A stretch of DNA of 64,000 nucleotides from Kiritimatiellota bacterium B12222 (lineage in GTDB: Bacteria; Verrucomicrobiota; Kiritimatiellia; SS1-B-03-39; UBA6053), in assembly GCA_029719485.1 (NCBI GenBank), contig CP120722.1:1-64000 (forward strand), read 5' to 3'. The first letter of the stretch is position 1, and every line of letters begins with the position of its first letter. Below the pieces are notes generated by a model, which was given only the letters and a program-made list of their open reading frames with translations, made no database searches and was not told the DNA's origin. Shown piece by piece: positions 51,001 through 59,800 of this stretch. Made by a program: the position numbers and the translations under genes.

Positions 51001-51253
51001 CAGGGCTTACCCCTTGCGCATAGTGGGGATCATCTGAACTGTAAATCCGAAACATATCCGCACGAAGCTGTAAGCCCGGATCAAACAATACCCGATTCGC
51101 CAAACGCACTTCTAACAGCGAGGCCGTGATCGGCCGAAGTGTAGACTGTAGTACCGAGGAATCACTGTCCTCAAACGCCTCCCACCCGAATAATCGAACC
51201 GGACTGACCATCAAGCAAAGAAATGCGACGAAACAAACAATTCGAGAATTCAT
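48038..51253 (-). CDS. GH9 endoglucanase-like enzyme with PKD and LamG-like domains
   Basis: 1,071-residue exported enzyme. ATG 51253 starts a signal peptide (NSRIVCFVAFLCLMVSPVRLFG). About 20-190 is a beta-strand region of unknown type, then an Ig-like/CelD_N domain (HVNQAGYLPQFKKISYLS ... YRVFVPGVGVSFPFQI). The GH9 (alpha/alpha)6 barrel has CAHGHHDAGDYGKYVTNGA (catalytic Asp pair near 346), GNGIPDVLEEVKWELDWI, GFGARRPVDHVHQLSRYDG, and WNIEQEFTVKQLASTLA, the last probably carrying the acid Glu. A PKD-like domain (about 750-860) and a LamG/concanavalin-like module (about 870-1070) follow. It lies 39 bases downstream of the PadR gene on the same strand. Likely beta-1,4-glucan cleavage. Confidence 0.88.
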   Translation of the reverse strand: MNSRIVCFVAFLCLMVSPVRLFGWEAFEDSDSSVLQSTLRPITASLLEVRLANRVLFDPGLQLRADMFRIYSSDDPHYAQGVSPVGISYWTRPVRYSIRKPVNLKHSSLFLDLPTPMQPGAVYRVEAPDVPFEVIRLEDGRLDREADGAMEALRVHYRGVWQQSPALHVNQAGYLPQFKKISYLSQYRGGSLEDKDVSLDVDFSEQSAFYVVDAETGKNYWEGKVRSASHSGDAVDPLTGTRMWELDFSAFQQPGRYRVFVPGVGVSFPFQIDSTAYNPVLGTLMRGSWMQRCGIALTAEWTRHTHPACHLDDAVIPTLASYNRDDLWFFPQAEGEKLSCAHGHHDAGDYGKYVTNGAAYAGLLLQAMEVYPERFQFDASPVPAAGNGIPDVLEEVKWELDWISGMQDPRDGGVHMIVKPHPTMSYEPGVAGMVTDPKFQSPRVVWWKDIPATASFAAVLAKASRSKEMQQLYPEETAQWVKQAEAAWAFCFLEVNEETGLPVRMVGGHHYGNFLNEVDDLCWAAVELWLATGKEAYHEFFLRNHRPKDGWRWGWWPLEEASGQATRAYALSPREGKNPEMLFECREGEYGLMGAARATQSWQDQWATRVSFSSEPWRFGRWGWYFLSDLASYDLLLAASIADPQEAQSFVQAALFNADQELGNHPGDVVSITGFGARRPVDHVHQLSRYDGIIEPVPGIPMGFHPAGYNRGSSDRKLMASFSYGEMPPAYRYTDSWNIEQEFTVKQLASTLATYAMLADTSRQLPGAPALQITGNGIQNKLSGPAPFDVEFDAVASGVSHKNIRSVLWDLDNEEFASDLRFTHRFETPGIYQVCCTVTDQDGWIRYEVITVMVTQPVAELPHLGRPLAVDDADVVALWRFDEGLLDEVNGLEAHLVGGAELSDENLMWMKSPAGKALRISNTEDGFEVKLPQGLLNDPAIQEFEVEAFINYQADTDRGSGHSKLFKIEVNWSQQLGIHKDTWAGKELKGVDHGSEELKKQFNALVQPGPGWTQIRLGFNRDRGEAWIGIHGEVLRFPAQFDESTSTNTLHIGGFVGYVDEVRIRVKEKVN

Positions 51254-51292
51254 ATGAAGAACCTTGGTTTCAATAGACAATGCAAAAATGGA

Positions 51293-51856
51293 TCAGGCCT
51301 GCTTGGTTTCCAACATCTCAATAAAGTGGTCCAACCAACTAATTTGTGCGCGAATCATGTGAATCTCATGATCAATCAAAAGCCATTCGGCATAAGGCTT
51401 ACCGTACTCGTGACCGTAACCATCCAACTTCGTTTGAAGTTTTTTCATATGACGATTTGCCTCTTGCTTACGGTTTTGGGCGAGCTTAATCCGCTCCTCC
51501 CGAGGAAGATAAGAACACATGCCAATAAACAAATGCTCACTATATTCCGTACGCTTAAAATCGGCCTCTTTTTCAAGCAGACGGGCGTATTCTTCTCGAC
51601 CCGCATCCGTAATCCCATAAACCATGGAAGGAGGATAATTCCCGTTTCGAACTTCTTTAGATTCCAGTAATCCTTGCTGCTCCAACCGTTCCAACGAACG
51701 ATAAATTGTCGCAGGACTGATGGGAAGATGCTTGTGAATTCGCCAATCTTTTAACAGTTTTTTGAGTGCATATCCACTCAGCTCTGTTTCCATCAAACAA
51801 AATAAGCTGATGATTGCTGTGCGTTGACCTTCTTGATTGGGATTGCGTGTTGCCAT
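51293..51856 (-). CDS. PadR-family transcriptional regulator
   Basis: 187 residues. N-terminal winged helix (AIISLFCLMETELSGYALKKLLKDW ... ISPATIYRSLERLEQQGLLES ... MVYGITDAGREEYARLLEKE) followed by a C-terminal helical dimerisation region (HMKKLQTKL ... IDHEIHMIRAQISWLDHFIEML), the vinculin-like PadR C-terminal pattern. It is divergent from the histidine-phosphatase gene and directly upstream of the GH9 gene on the same strand, so it could control either. Inducer unknown. Confidence 0.92.
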   Translation of the reverse strand: MATRNPNQEGQRTAIISLFCLMETELSGYALKKLLKDWRIHKHLPISPATIYRSLERLEQQGLLESKEVRNGNYPPSMVYGITDAGREEYARLLEKEADFKRTEYSEHLFIGMCSYLPREERIKLAQNRKQEANRHMKKLQTKLDGYGHEYGKPYAEWLLIDHEIHMIRAQISWLDHFIEMLETKQA

Positions 51857-51956
51857 AATATTTTCTCTCTATAATTTTGTTTATTTGTCAAATCTAATAT
51901 ATTAAAAACTAGTTGTACATATAATTAAGACGAAATATCAAAAAGGAGCTTTAAAG

Positions 51957-52616
51957 ATGATCATCCACTTTATCCGTCACGGTGAAATCGATGGCGATCC
52001 GCACGCCCACATGCACCCGCCCGTTTCAGGCTGCCTGTCCCCAACCGGCACCCAACAAGCCGCCGCCTTATGCCAAGCCTTAAAGGATAAGCCCTACACC
52101 CACATTTATGCCTCTCCTCTCGGTCGCGCAATCGAAACCGCGCAACCCTTGGCGGCCCACAAAAATCTCCCTATCCAAATCCTTCCTTGGTTAGAGGAGT
52201 GGCGCCCCGCCCACATTCTCGACAACGGAGACGACACCCGTTACGAAGAAATCATGGCCCGAGCTGAAGCCCTTCGTCCTGAGCAAACCTGGAAAACAGA
52301 AGCAGGAGAAAGTCTGATGCAAATGGCCGACCGCATGATCCCCGGCATGCTCGCGTTGCTCGCCCAACACGGTATCGAGGCCGGACATGGGGGCTACCTA
52401 TTTGATGACCCCAATAATTCCGACCACCTCGCCGTTTTTGCCCACGGCGGCACCCTCAACCTCTTACTGATGTTTCTCCTCAATTTACCTCTGCGCCCCG
52501 GAAATCCCTTTCATTTCGAAAAGACAGGCCTTGCCATCATTAAGTTTACACCACATGCAGATGTCTGGTACCCCAGCCTCTACCTTCCACCTCCCAACCC
52601 ATCAAATCCTGAATAA
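51957..52616 (+). CDS. Histidine phosphatase (phosphoglycerate-mutase superfamily)
   Basis: 219 residues. Phosphohistidine motif FIRHGE at the N-terminus, ASPLGRAIETAQ with the catalytic Arg, a Glu in WLEEW, and VFAHGGTLNLLL with the second catalytic His. AGGAG lies nine bases upstream of the ATG. Such proteins dephosphorylate small metabolites (sugar phosphates, cobalamin precursors); specificity cannot be assigned. Its own terminator follows. Confidence 0.9.
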   Translation: MIIHFIRHGEIDGDPHAHMHPPVSGCLSPTGTQQAAALCQALKDKPYTHIYASPLGRAIETAQPLAAHKNLPIQILPWLEEWRPAHILDNGDDTRYEEIMARAEALRPEQTWKTEAGESLMQMADRMIPGMLALLAQHGIEAGHGGYLFDDPNNSDHLAVFAHGGTLNLLLMFLLNLPLRPGNPFHFEKTGLAIIKFTPHADVWYPSLYLPPPNPSNPE

Positions 52617-52653
52617 AGTAGTCTTTTTCTCGTAGCAAAGGCTCCACTTAACC

Positions 52654-52686
52654 GCAGAGGAAAGCAAGCGCTGCCCTCTGCTTTTT
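52654..52686 (+). terminator. Terminator of the histidine-phosphatase gene
   Basis: GCAGAGG (52654-52660) pairs with CCTCTGC (52675-52681), followed by TTTTT (52682-52686). It lies 38 bases after the stop. Confidence 0.75.
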
Positions 52687-52777
52687 ACTTTACATTGGAA
52701 AGGGAATTCATAGCAGAGAACTCTTTAAAGAATTAAACCTCTTCTAACGGTTTTTGACCTCATTACCCCCTGCACCT

Positions 52778-54703
52778 ATGAAGCTCTCCTCTCTCTTTTC
52801 AGATCACATGGTCCTGCAACGCGAACGCCCAGCACCTATCTGGGGATGGGCCGATCCGGGTGAACAGCTGACCGTCTGCTTTGCCGGACAACAAAAACAA
52901 GCCGTTGCCGCGAATGAAAGCGGACGATGGGAAGTGCATATCGACACGGGCCCAGCCTGTGCAGAAGGCAGAGAACTTTTGATTACCTCCACGAAAACCG
53001 GTGAAATACTTCGCTGCATCGATGTAGTGGTCGGTGATGTGTGGCTGTCATCCGGTCAATCCAATATGGAATGGCAGCTCCAAAACAGCATGAATGCGGA
53101 GAGCGAAATCTCCACCGCCCACCACCCCAATCTTCGTCTATTTCAGGTAACCAAAACCGCCGCAGGAACCCCGCCATCCGATGTCACAGGCACCTGGAAA
53201 CCCTGTTCACCGGCGAGCGTCGAAACCTTCTCGGCAGTGGCCTATTTCTTTGGTCGCAACCTTCAACAAAGCACCCACATCCCCATCGGTCTACTCAATG
53301 CCTCTTGGGGTGGTACCCGCATCGAAACCTGGATGAGTCGGGAAGATCTGCTGGCCGACCCGCACGGCGCCCACGAAATCGAGCAATACGAAAACCCTCC
53401 CCGCGATCCGGAAACCCTCCGCAACCGCGACTTATTTAGTTCAGATCCCGTCGCATGGCTGCGTGCAAAAATTCCTGCAGATCCCGGAAATACCGGCAAA
53501 GAAAAAGGATGGGCCAACCCAAACTTCGACGACAGCGCCTGGTCCTCCTTCACCGCTCCAAGTATCTGGCAAAAACAGGGTTTCCCCTTCAACGGAGTGT
53601 TGTGGTTTAGAAAACGCATCGAGATTCCACCCGCGTGGAAAGGCAAAGAGTTGAACTTACACTTGGGCGCTTGCGATAAACACGACACTACCTACGTCAA
53701 CGGCACGGAAGTGGGGCGCATGGGCTGGGAAGTTGAAAACGCGTGGTGCACCCCCCGCACCTACCAAGTCCCGGGCGCACTCGTGCACAGCGGAGAAGTG
53801 GTTATCACCACCCGCGTGTATTCCTACATGACCGATGGCGGATTAATTGGCCCTGCCTCCTCCATGTTCCTCCAACCCGCCGACGCCCCCTCAGAACCTG
53901 TGCTTTCCTTGGCCGGTGAGTGGCGGGTACAGGTCGAACACGAACTAGGAGTACACGACGAGCCCACACGACCCTTAGGCCCCGGAAATGCCAACACTCC
54001 CCACATTCTCTACGACAACATGATCCACCCACTGGCCCCCTTCGGCCTCCGTGGCGTTATTTGGTATCAAGGAGAGTCCAACGCCGAGTTCCCCGAAGCC
54101 TATGCCCGACTCTTCCCCAGCATGATCCGTAGCTGGCGCAAGCTTTTTGACTGCGATCTCCCCTTCTACTTCGTTCAACTCGCAAATTATCTCGCCCCGC
54201 AAAGTCAACCCTCAGAGGGAGGCTGGGCCTGGTTACGTGACGCCCAAACCCAAACCCTACACCTTCCCGATACCGGCATGGCCGTCACCCTGGATATTGG
54301 TGATGAGACAGATATTCACCCTCGCAACAAACAGGAAGTCGGTAGACGCTTGGCCCTGCTCGCACGTCGTCGTCTCTACGGAGAAAGCGAAGTCGACTCC
54401 GGACCCACGTTCCGCTCTGCTGAACAAGTGGGGAATACCCTCCACATTTCCTTTGACCATGCGGAGGGCGGTCTACTCTGCGACAATGGCAAACCAGATG
54501 GATTTGCCATTGCCGGAGACGATCAGAAATTTGTCTGGGCCGAAGCCCATATCGATGACACCACGGTTGTAGTTTCCAGTCCTGAAATTCCTAAGCCCGT
54601 ATCCGTCCGCTACGCCTGGGCCAATAACCCTGTTCGCGCAAACCTCCGCAATCAGGCCGGATTGCCCGCCTCCCCCTTTCGCAGCGATAATTGGGCTCGC
54701 TAA
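52778..54703 (+). CDS. Sialate O-acetylesterase-type carbohydrate esterase, no signal peptide
   Basis: 641-residue esterase of the SASA family. An N-terminal beta-domain (SSLFSDHMVLQRERPAPIWGWADPGEQLTV) precedes the catalytic block VWLSSGQSNMEWQL with the nucleophile Ser, then GLLNASWGGTRIETWMS. A galactose-binding-like insert (DDSAWSSFTAPSIWQ ... VLWFRKRIEIPPAWKGKELNLHLGACDKHDTTYVNGTEVG) interrupts the fold. VIWYQGESNAEF and DIGDETDIHPRNKQEVGRRLA supply the remaining catalytic pieces. The ATG at 52778 is chosen over a TTG at 52754; neither has a clear ribosome-binding site. It lacks a leader, so it is probably cytoplasmic. The stop overlaps the convergent LacI gene stop by 4 bases. Confidence 0.92.
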   Translation: MKLSSLFSDHMVLQRERPAPIWGWADPGEQLTVCFAGQQKQAVAANESGRWEVHIDTGPACAEGRELLITSTKTGEILRCIDVVVGDVWLSSGQSNMEWQLQNSMNAESEISTAHHPNLRLFQVTKTAAGTPPSDVTGTWKPCSPASVETFSAVAYFFGRNLQQSTHIPIGLLNASWGGTRIETWMSREDLLADPHGAHEIEQYENPPRDPETLRNRDLFSSDPVAWLRAKIPADPGNTGKEKGWANPNFDDSAWSSFTAPSIWQKQGFPFNGVLWFRKRIEIPPAWKGKELNLHLGACDKHDTTYVNGTEVGRMGWEVENAWCTPRTYQVPGALVHSGEVVITTRVYSYMTDGGLIGPASSMFLQPADAPSEPVLSLAGEWRVQVEHELGVHDEPTRPLGPGNANTPHILYDNMIHPLAPFGLRGVIWYQGESNAEFPEAYARLFPSMIRSWRKLFDCDLPFYFVQLANYLAPQSQPSEGGWAWLRDAQTQTLHLPDTGMAVTLDIGDETDIHPRNKQEVGRRLALLARRRLYGESEVDSGPTFRSAEQVGNTLHISFDHAEGGLLCDNGKPDGFAIAGDDQKFVWAEAHIDDTTVVVSSPEIPKPVSVRYAWANNPVRANLRNQAGLPASPFRSDNWAR

Positions 54704-55692
54704 ACCTTTGGCCTCTCATCCAACCATTCCGGTGTAATCAACACCGACAAGGGATTGGAGGGCAGCCCCACCACAAAATCCCGAATGTGCCGATCCAACA
54801 AATTCACACTCTCTATTCCTACCAGATTATCGTGAGGTAACATCCCGGGAAAACCACTACCGGGGTGCGTTCGCAGTACCAACCAATCCCCTGCCCAGCC
54901 ATGCCCACGAAGAAGTTCTCGTATTTCCATCGCCTGATTGGTGACCATACTGATCACCAAATCTGCCCCCGAAACTTTTATCCGTTGGGCTAAAACCTCC
55001 GTAGACTCCCAACCAAAACAAACGTCGCGAATGGGAAGTCCCGTAGACGCCCGTCGCTCACATTCTAGAGCCGCACCATAATGCAAACGCCCGTGCAGAC
55101 TTTCTTGAGGTTCCTGCAACCACAAAAATACTGAAGAGCGATTGAGGGATTTACCCTTTTGCCAAACTTTCTCCATCTGCTTAAAGGTATCCAATCGCAC
55201 GGTATGGTAGGGAAGATCTTCATCCCCCACCCCACAACATACCAATGATCTGCGGGACACATCCAATCCCAGCTCAGCAAGATTCCAGGTATCCAGAAGT
55301 ACTCCCGGTACAGATTTAGCATCTAAAACCTGATTAATCCGCTTCCAGCTTTCCAAGGTTTTAAAGTCATACACCTCCAGACGATACCCCAGTTCGTGAC
55401 AACGCTGTTTGGCCGCCAGAATCTTTTCTGGTTTCGATTTCTCTGCCCTTTTCTGGTCCATACATATAAACGCAATTTCATACCCACTCTTGCTCGAACG
55501 CCTTGCCTTCCATGCCCCCGCAGCCCAGCGACTGATCACGGGATCCGGACGATACCCCAAATCCTCCGCCGCTTGAATGACCCGCAAACGAGTCGCTTCG
55601 GAAATTCTGGGATTGGAATTAAGCGCCCGGGAAGCCGTCGAACGACTGACCCCTGCCTGATCCGCAACATCCTGTAATCGAATTTGTTTCAT
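54700..55692 (-). CDS. LacI-family transcriptional regulator
   Basis: 330 residues. The N-terminal LacI helix-turn-helix is textbook (IRLQDVADQAGVSRSTASRALNSNPRISEATRLRVIQAAEDLGYRPDPVI), followed by a periplasmic-binding-like effector domain (YEIAFICMDQKRAEK, GVLLDTWNLAELG, ADLVISMVTNQ). The ATG at 55692 overlaps an 18-base inverted repeat that is likely its own operator. Divergent from a PEP-CTERM gene and convergent with the sialate-esterase-type gene; either could be its target. The ligand-binding half is divergent. Confidence 0.93.
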   Translation of the reverse strand: MKQIRLQDVADQAGVSRSTASRALNSNPRISEATRLRVIQAAEDLGYRPDPVISRWAAGAWKARRSSKSGYEIAFICMDQKRAEKSKPEKILAAKQRCHELGYRLEVYDFKTLESWKRINQVLDAKSVPGVLLDTWNLAELGLDVSRRSLVCCGVGDEDLPYHTVRLDTFKQMEKVWQKGKSLNRSSVFLWLQEPQESLHGRLHYGAALECERRASTGLPIRDVCFGWESTEVLAQRIKVSGADLVISMVTNQAMEIRELLRGHGWAGDWLVLRTHPGSGFPGMLPHDNLVGIESVNLLDRHIRDFVVGLPSNPLSVLITPEWLDERPKV

Positions 55693-55709
55693 GTGCAACT
55701 CATTGCACA
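55692..55709. promoter_or_regulatory. LacI-type operator palindrome at the regulator start
   Basis: TGTGCAACTCATTGCACA: perfect 7-base arms around CTCA. It starts at the regulator's own ATG, and the GAG of the loop on the minus strand is the only candidate ribosome-binding site. Binding there would block translation-proximal transcription, suggesting autoregulation. Confidence 0.6.
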
Positions 55710-55851
55710 AAATTTCCCTTCCCCTGTCAATCTTAAGCGACTAGTTTATATATATATTTTACAGAGTTACGATTACCACAAGATCGTGAAAAATCCCCCA
55801 CCATGTAACACAACAGTTAACGACTTACTCTCTCAGAGGAGCCCTATTCCA

Positions 55852-56706
55852 ATGAAAACCACATATCTCTCCATACTTTATCTCACTATTTTTCTAGCCG
55901 CCCTTTGCGCTCCCTCCATTCAGGCTCAAGTCACCATTACCAATAGCCTAGACAGCGGGAATCTGATATCCACCTCAGGAACCGGCAACGATTCATACGC
56001 GACCACCTACAATAATATGGGCGGTGATTTATTGGCCGTGGTCATGACCGTGGGATCCGTCGGAAATTTAAATCTTCCTACCAACGGCACCGGAATTTCA
56101 GTGAGCTTTGATAGTGTCGCTGTTCCTATTATTTCAGCTTTCGACAGCGGGTATGGAAACAGTAGTTTTTTCTCCAGTATATACATCCTGGAAACCCCCT
56201 CTGCAGGCAGTGCGAGCCTTAATTTTGATTTCGGCACCAACATTACGGATGGTGTTCTTAGCGACAATAATACCTCTACCTGGCGTCTAGGGGTCTTCAG
56301 CTTAGGAAACGTTGATCCCACAAATCCGATCATCATCACCGACCTTATGGCAACAGCTGGGGAAACATACAGTGATCCGCTCATCAGTGCGGGTGATTTT
56401 TTCCTACAAGGCCAAGCCGCCTTTGGCGACTTTGGCACCCCAACCAACTACAGCACATCTGCCGGCTCTGAAACGAGCTTTTACGACGCACAAAGCGTCA
56501 ATGGTTCCCGATCATTTCAAGTTGAATACGGCAGCCTCGTCGCTGGAGATTTAGTAGGAACTTCGGTCACCTTTTCTTCGGATGGAGACACCCGGAGCAG
56601 CTCTCGGCGCCCCACAGTCATCATTAATGCCATTCCTGAACCCTCCAGCCTTGTCCTCCTTCTAAGTGCGCTCGCGGGATGGGTCTTTCTCCGTCGCCGC
56701 AACTAA
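55852..56706 (+). CDS. PEP-CTERM anchored exported protein
   Basis: 284 residues. ATG 55852 is supported by GAGGAG ten to eleven bases upstream and a signal peptide (KTTYLSILYLTIFLAALCAPSIQA); a reading from 55684 would bury it. The body is a beta-rich Ser/Gly/Thr domain paralogous to the protein at 35483 (ISVSFDSVAVPIISAF, STWRLGVFSLGNV, ISAGDFFLQGQA). The tail AIPEPSSLVLLLSALAGWVFLRRRN is a complete PEP-CTERM signal. An AT-rich palindromic run lies upstream (about 55744-55760) but does not match the operator consensus well. Function unknown. Confidence 0.82.
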   Translation: MKTTYLSILYLTIFLAALCAPSIQAQVTITNSLDSGNLISTSGTGNDSYATTYNNMGGDLLAVVMTVGSVGNLNLPTNGTGISVSFDSVAVPIISAFDSGYGNSSFFSSIYILETPSAGSASLNFDFGTNITDGVLSDNNTSTWRLGVFSLGNVDPTNPIIITDLMATAGETYSDPLISAGDFFLQGQAAFGDFGTPTNYSTSAGSETSFYDAQSVNGSRSFQVEYGSLVAGDLVGTSVTFSSDGDTRSSSRRPTVIINAIPEPSSLVLLLSALAGWVFLRRRN

Positions 56707-56881
56707 TCCTCGACCTTCCTCATCTTACGCGGCCAAAAACACCCTCTCCTTATCACCATATTATTTAAAACCTGACTCCGTATACACGATTCATTGCATC
56801 AAAAGTTCTTTTTAGCATCTGTCCGCCTTGAGGTATGCCTTTAGACATGGCACATCACCTCTTCTTTTGAGATCTCTGCTC

Positions 56882-59800
56882 ATGTCATCAGCGCTATTCG
56901 TCGTATCACTCTACATGAAGTTCCTACAATATTTCTCCACCAGAAGACACCCTTCAGATCCCAAACACCGGCGACACGGATCTGTATTATTGCTTACACT
57001 ACTGGTCGTGTCACTGTTGCTGGTCTTGACCTTAGGCTTCACCCTAATGGTCCGGATCCAACTCAAAGAGCAGACCCTCCACCACCAGCGACAACAAGCG
57101 GAATTCATTGCTAAACTGGCACTCAATCTCGCCATCAACCAACTCCAAATAACTGCAGGTCCTGATCAACGCAGCACGGCGAATGCCACGCTGGGCGATG
57201 GCGCCACGGGCATAACAGCGGCCTCCACAGCCACCAACGGATTGAGCACTACCCAAAGAGGTACCCGTTACTGGACCGGCATCTGGGGAAATCTCAATGC
57301 TCCCGAAAGCCTGTTCACCGAATCCCCGGAACCCATTCTTCTCTCTTGGTTGGTCAGTGGCAATCATCCCTCATTTCGTTTCTCAAACAACGGACAAATC
57401 ACCTCACCACTCCTCGCCCCCATCCTTCCCTTCACCCCAGGAATGTCCGTGGTTGAACAAAGCGGCGGCAATGCCCTCAACTCCAGCACGTCCCCCACTA
57501 CCCCTCTGTTAATCGGGACCCAAGCCGCCGCGCTTTTGCTGGGTCCCGCATCCGCCGGGGATCACGCCGATGCCTATGTAGCCGCCCCCCTGGAAAATCT
57601 TACCCAAGATTCAGAACGCGTCGGCCGTTTCGCATGGTGGGTGGGTGACGAAGGTCTGAAAGCAAAGTTCAACATGGTCGATCCCTATATTGAACATGAG
57701 AATCCAGACGATGGAAATTCAACCGACAGTCGGGATAGCCGTTACCGTGTGCAAGTGGCCCAGCGAAACGGCATCGAACGCATGGCCGCTTTTGATGACA
57801 GCAGCTATCCCACCGCCACGACCGACGCCACATCAGCCCTTTACCACGGAGTAGAACGTACCATCAGTCGATCTCAAATTCCGCTCGCTACCCCCAGCCT
57901 TTCGCCCACAGATCTCCAAGCGCATATTCACGATCTCACCCCCTACTCAAAAGGTGTCATCGCCGATTCCCAATTTGGAGGCTTGCGGCAGGACCTGAGT
58001 TTCCATCTCGACCCTCGTTCTGGCGATACCTTTCTCGACGGTAGCAACCTCATTCCAGATGGTAGCACTCCAGTTTCCCTCATCAATGGATCCAAACCCT
58101 CTCCCTTTTCACGTTCCATCGCCGAAGGAGGGCTGGGCTACAGCACACTCGATGTCAGCCCCCGCCTGGGGCCGAAGTGGGATCAAGTCAAATCGTTCTA
58201 TCGGATCGCACTGGAACAGCCCATAAATTTGAACGTACAGCCGGCCGTAGATATCGATGCTGATCCGGTGATGGTGCAAGCCGGCATTTCCCCCGTCATC
58301 GTGCAAGTCCGAACCCTCTTCGCAATGCGGGCAGGACCCGAAATTCAAACCTCTCTGATTTTAGTACTGGGCAATCCTTACACCCGTCCACTTCAAGCTC
58401 CCGAGGGCTTAGACTTCTGGTATTCTCTGAATCCACTACCCGTAAAAAACGGAAATATTCTAGGAAGTGAATTCGGATTGGTATGCGATTACCAACCACC
58501 GCCCACCGCAGCCGATCCAAACTTCGTGTATCTCTTCACCCGCAATGAAGGACTCAACGTCGTGGGAAATAAACAGATCCGCTATTATCCCATCCTCAAA
58601 TTCACCGGAGACTACCTCCCTTCTGATCCGGACGCAGGACATCCCGGCGTGCTCGATCAAGTATTGTTCCGCATACCTGCGGGAGAATTAAACATCCCCC
58701 CGGGCCAGACCATCGCATTTAAAATCAGCTCCGGGTCACCTTCGTCTGAAACCATCGATGGAAACTCTTACACCGTGGTGCCTCTGAGTGAAATGACCTC
58801 CACTGCGCTGACCTATTACATCCACAGCTGTGATCCTCACTATATCTCTACCGACCCCCGAATCCCGGCCGGAATATTTTCAGGGGCGCCTATCGATCCC
58901 GATGCGAGTTTCCAATATGGGCACAACATTCCCGGGGATGTCGGTGCCATGCTCAACTACACGCTCTCCGTTTCCGGAAAACCTCATTCTGTCCTTCAAC
59001 GCCTTTCCTCTGCTCGATTATTCAGCAGTCTTGGGAATAACAATACCGGTTTTGAAGACCGCGGACTCCATACAATTTATGGCCCCAATAGTTTGTTCCC
59101 ACCCTATACCGATGGCCAAGTGGTGGGTGGCATCAAAACCATCAGATACTTTTTGGACGGATCAGTTGGAAACGGCAGATATGGAGGCGAATCGTATCGG
59201 GCCGTCCACGCGGAATCCAACCTCCTCGGCTCCTATCAAAAACTACGCGGGCTGACCGATCCGGCAGATAGCTCAGGTTCGAGTAACATCAAAAACATCG
59301 CCCCCTTCTGGTTTTTAGGCAATCCCCACTTCTTAGCAGAGGACCTCACGAATGATCTGGACCCCTTTTCCTCCCGGCAGTACGTCTGGGGTGCTTCAAA
59401 CGATCCGGCTCGGGGTACCGATTTCGTGATCAGTGACATCCCCGCCGCCTACACCCCGGAAGAACTGCCCTTACTTTCTTTGGCCCAACTCTCCCACCTC
59501 GATCTCACTGCAGATGATCTCGCCCTCGGTGTGAATGAGCAAACGGGCATGGCGATAGGAAATTCCCGTTACGACCGATTTGTCCCCCGCGATGCAAGCC
59601 ACACGGAATTCATACCTAATTATTGGAGCCTCGAATACAGCAACCAAAACGACAGCTCTTCAAATGCCGTCGGCGCCATCCCTAACTGGTACGAGGGCTA
59701 CGTCCCGGACCTTCCTAAACAGGATGAAATCAGACGCTACGACATTTCTTATCTCCTCAATACCGCATTGTGGGACCGTTATTTCCTCTCTACCCTACGC

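Noticed and set aside
51895-51925. TTGTACATATAA as another AraR-type operator
   Set aside because: It shares TTGTA but breaks the symmetry at several positions and lies between PadR and phosphatase genes; it could instead be a PadR site, with too little evidence to list.
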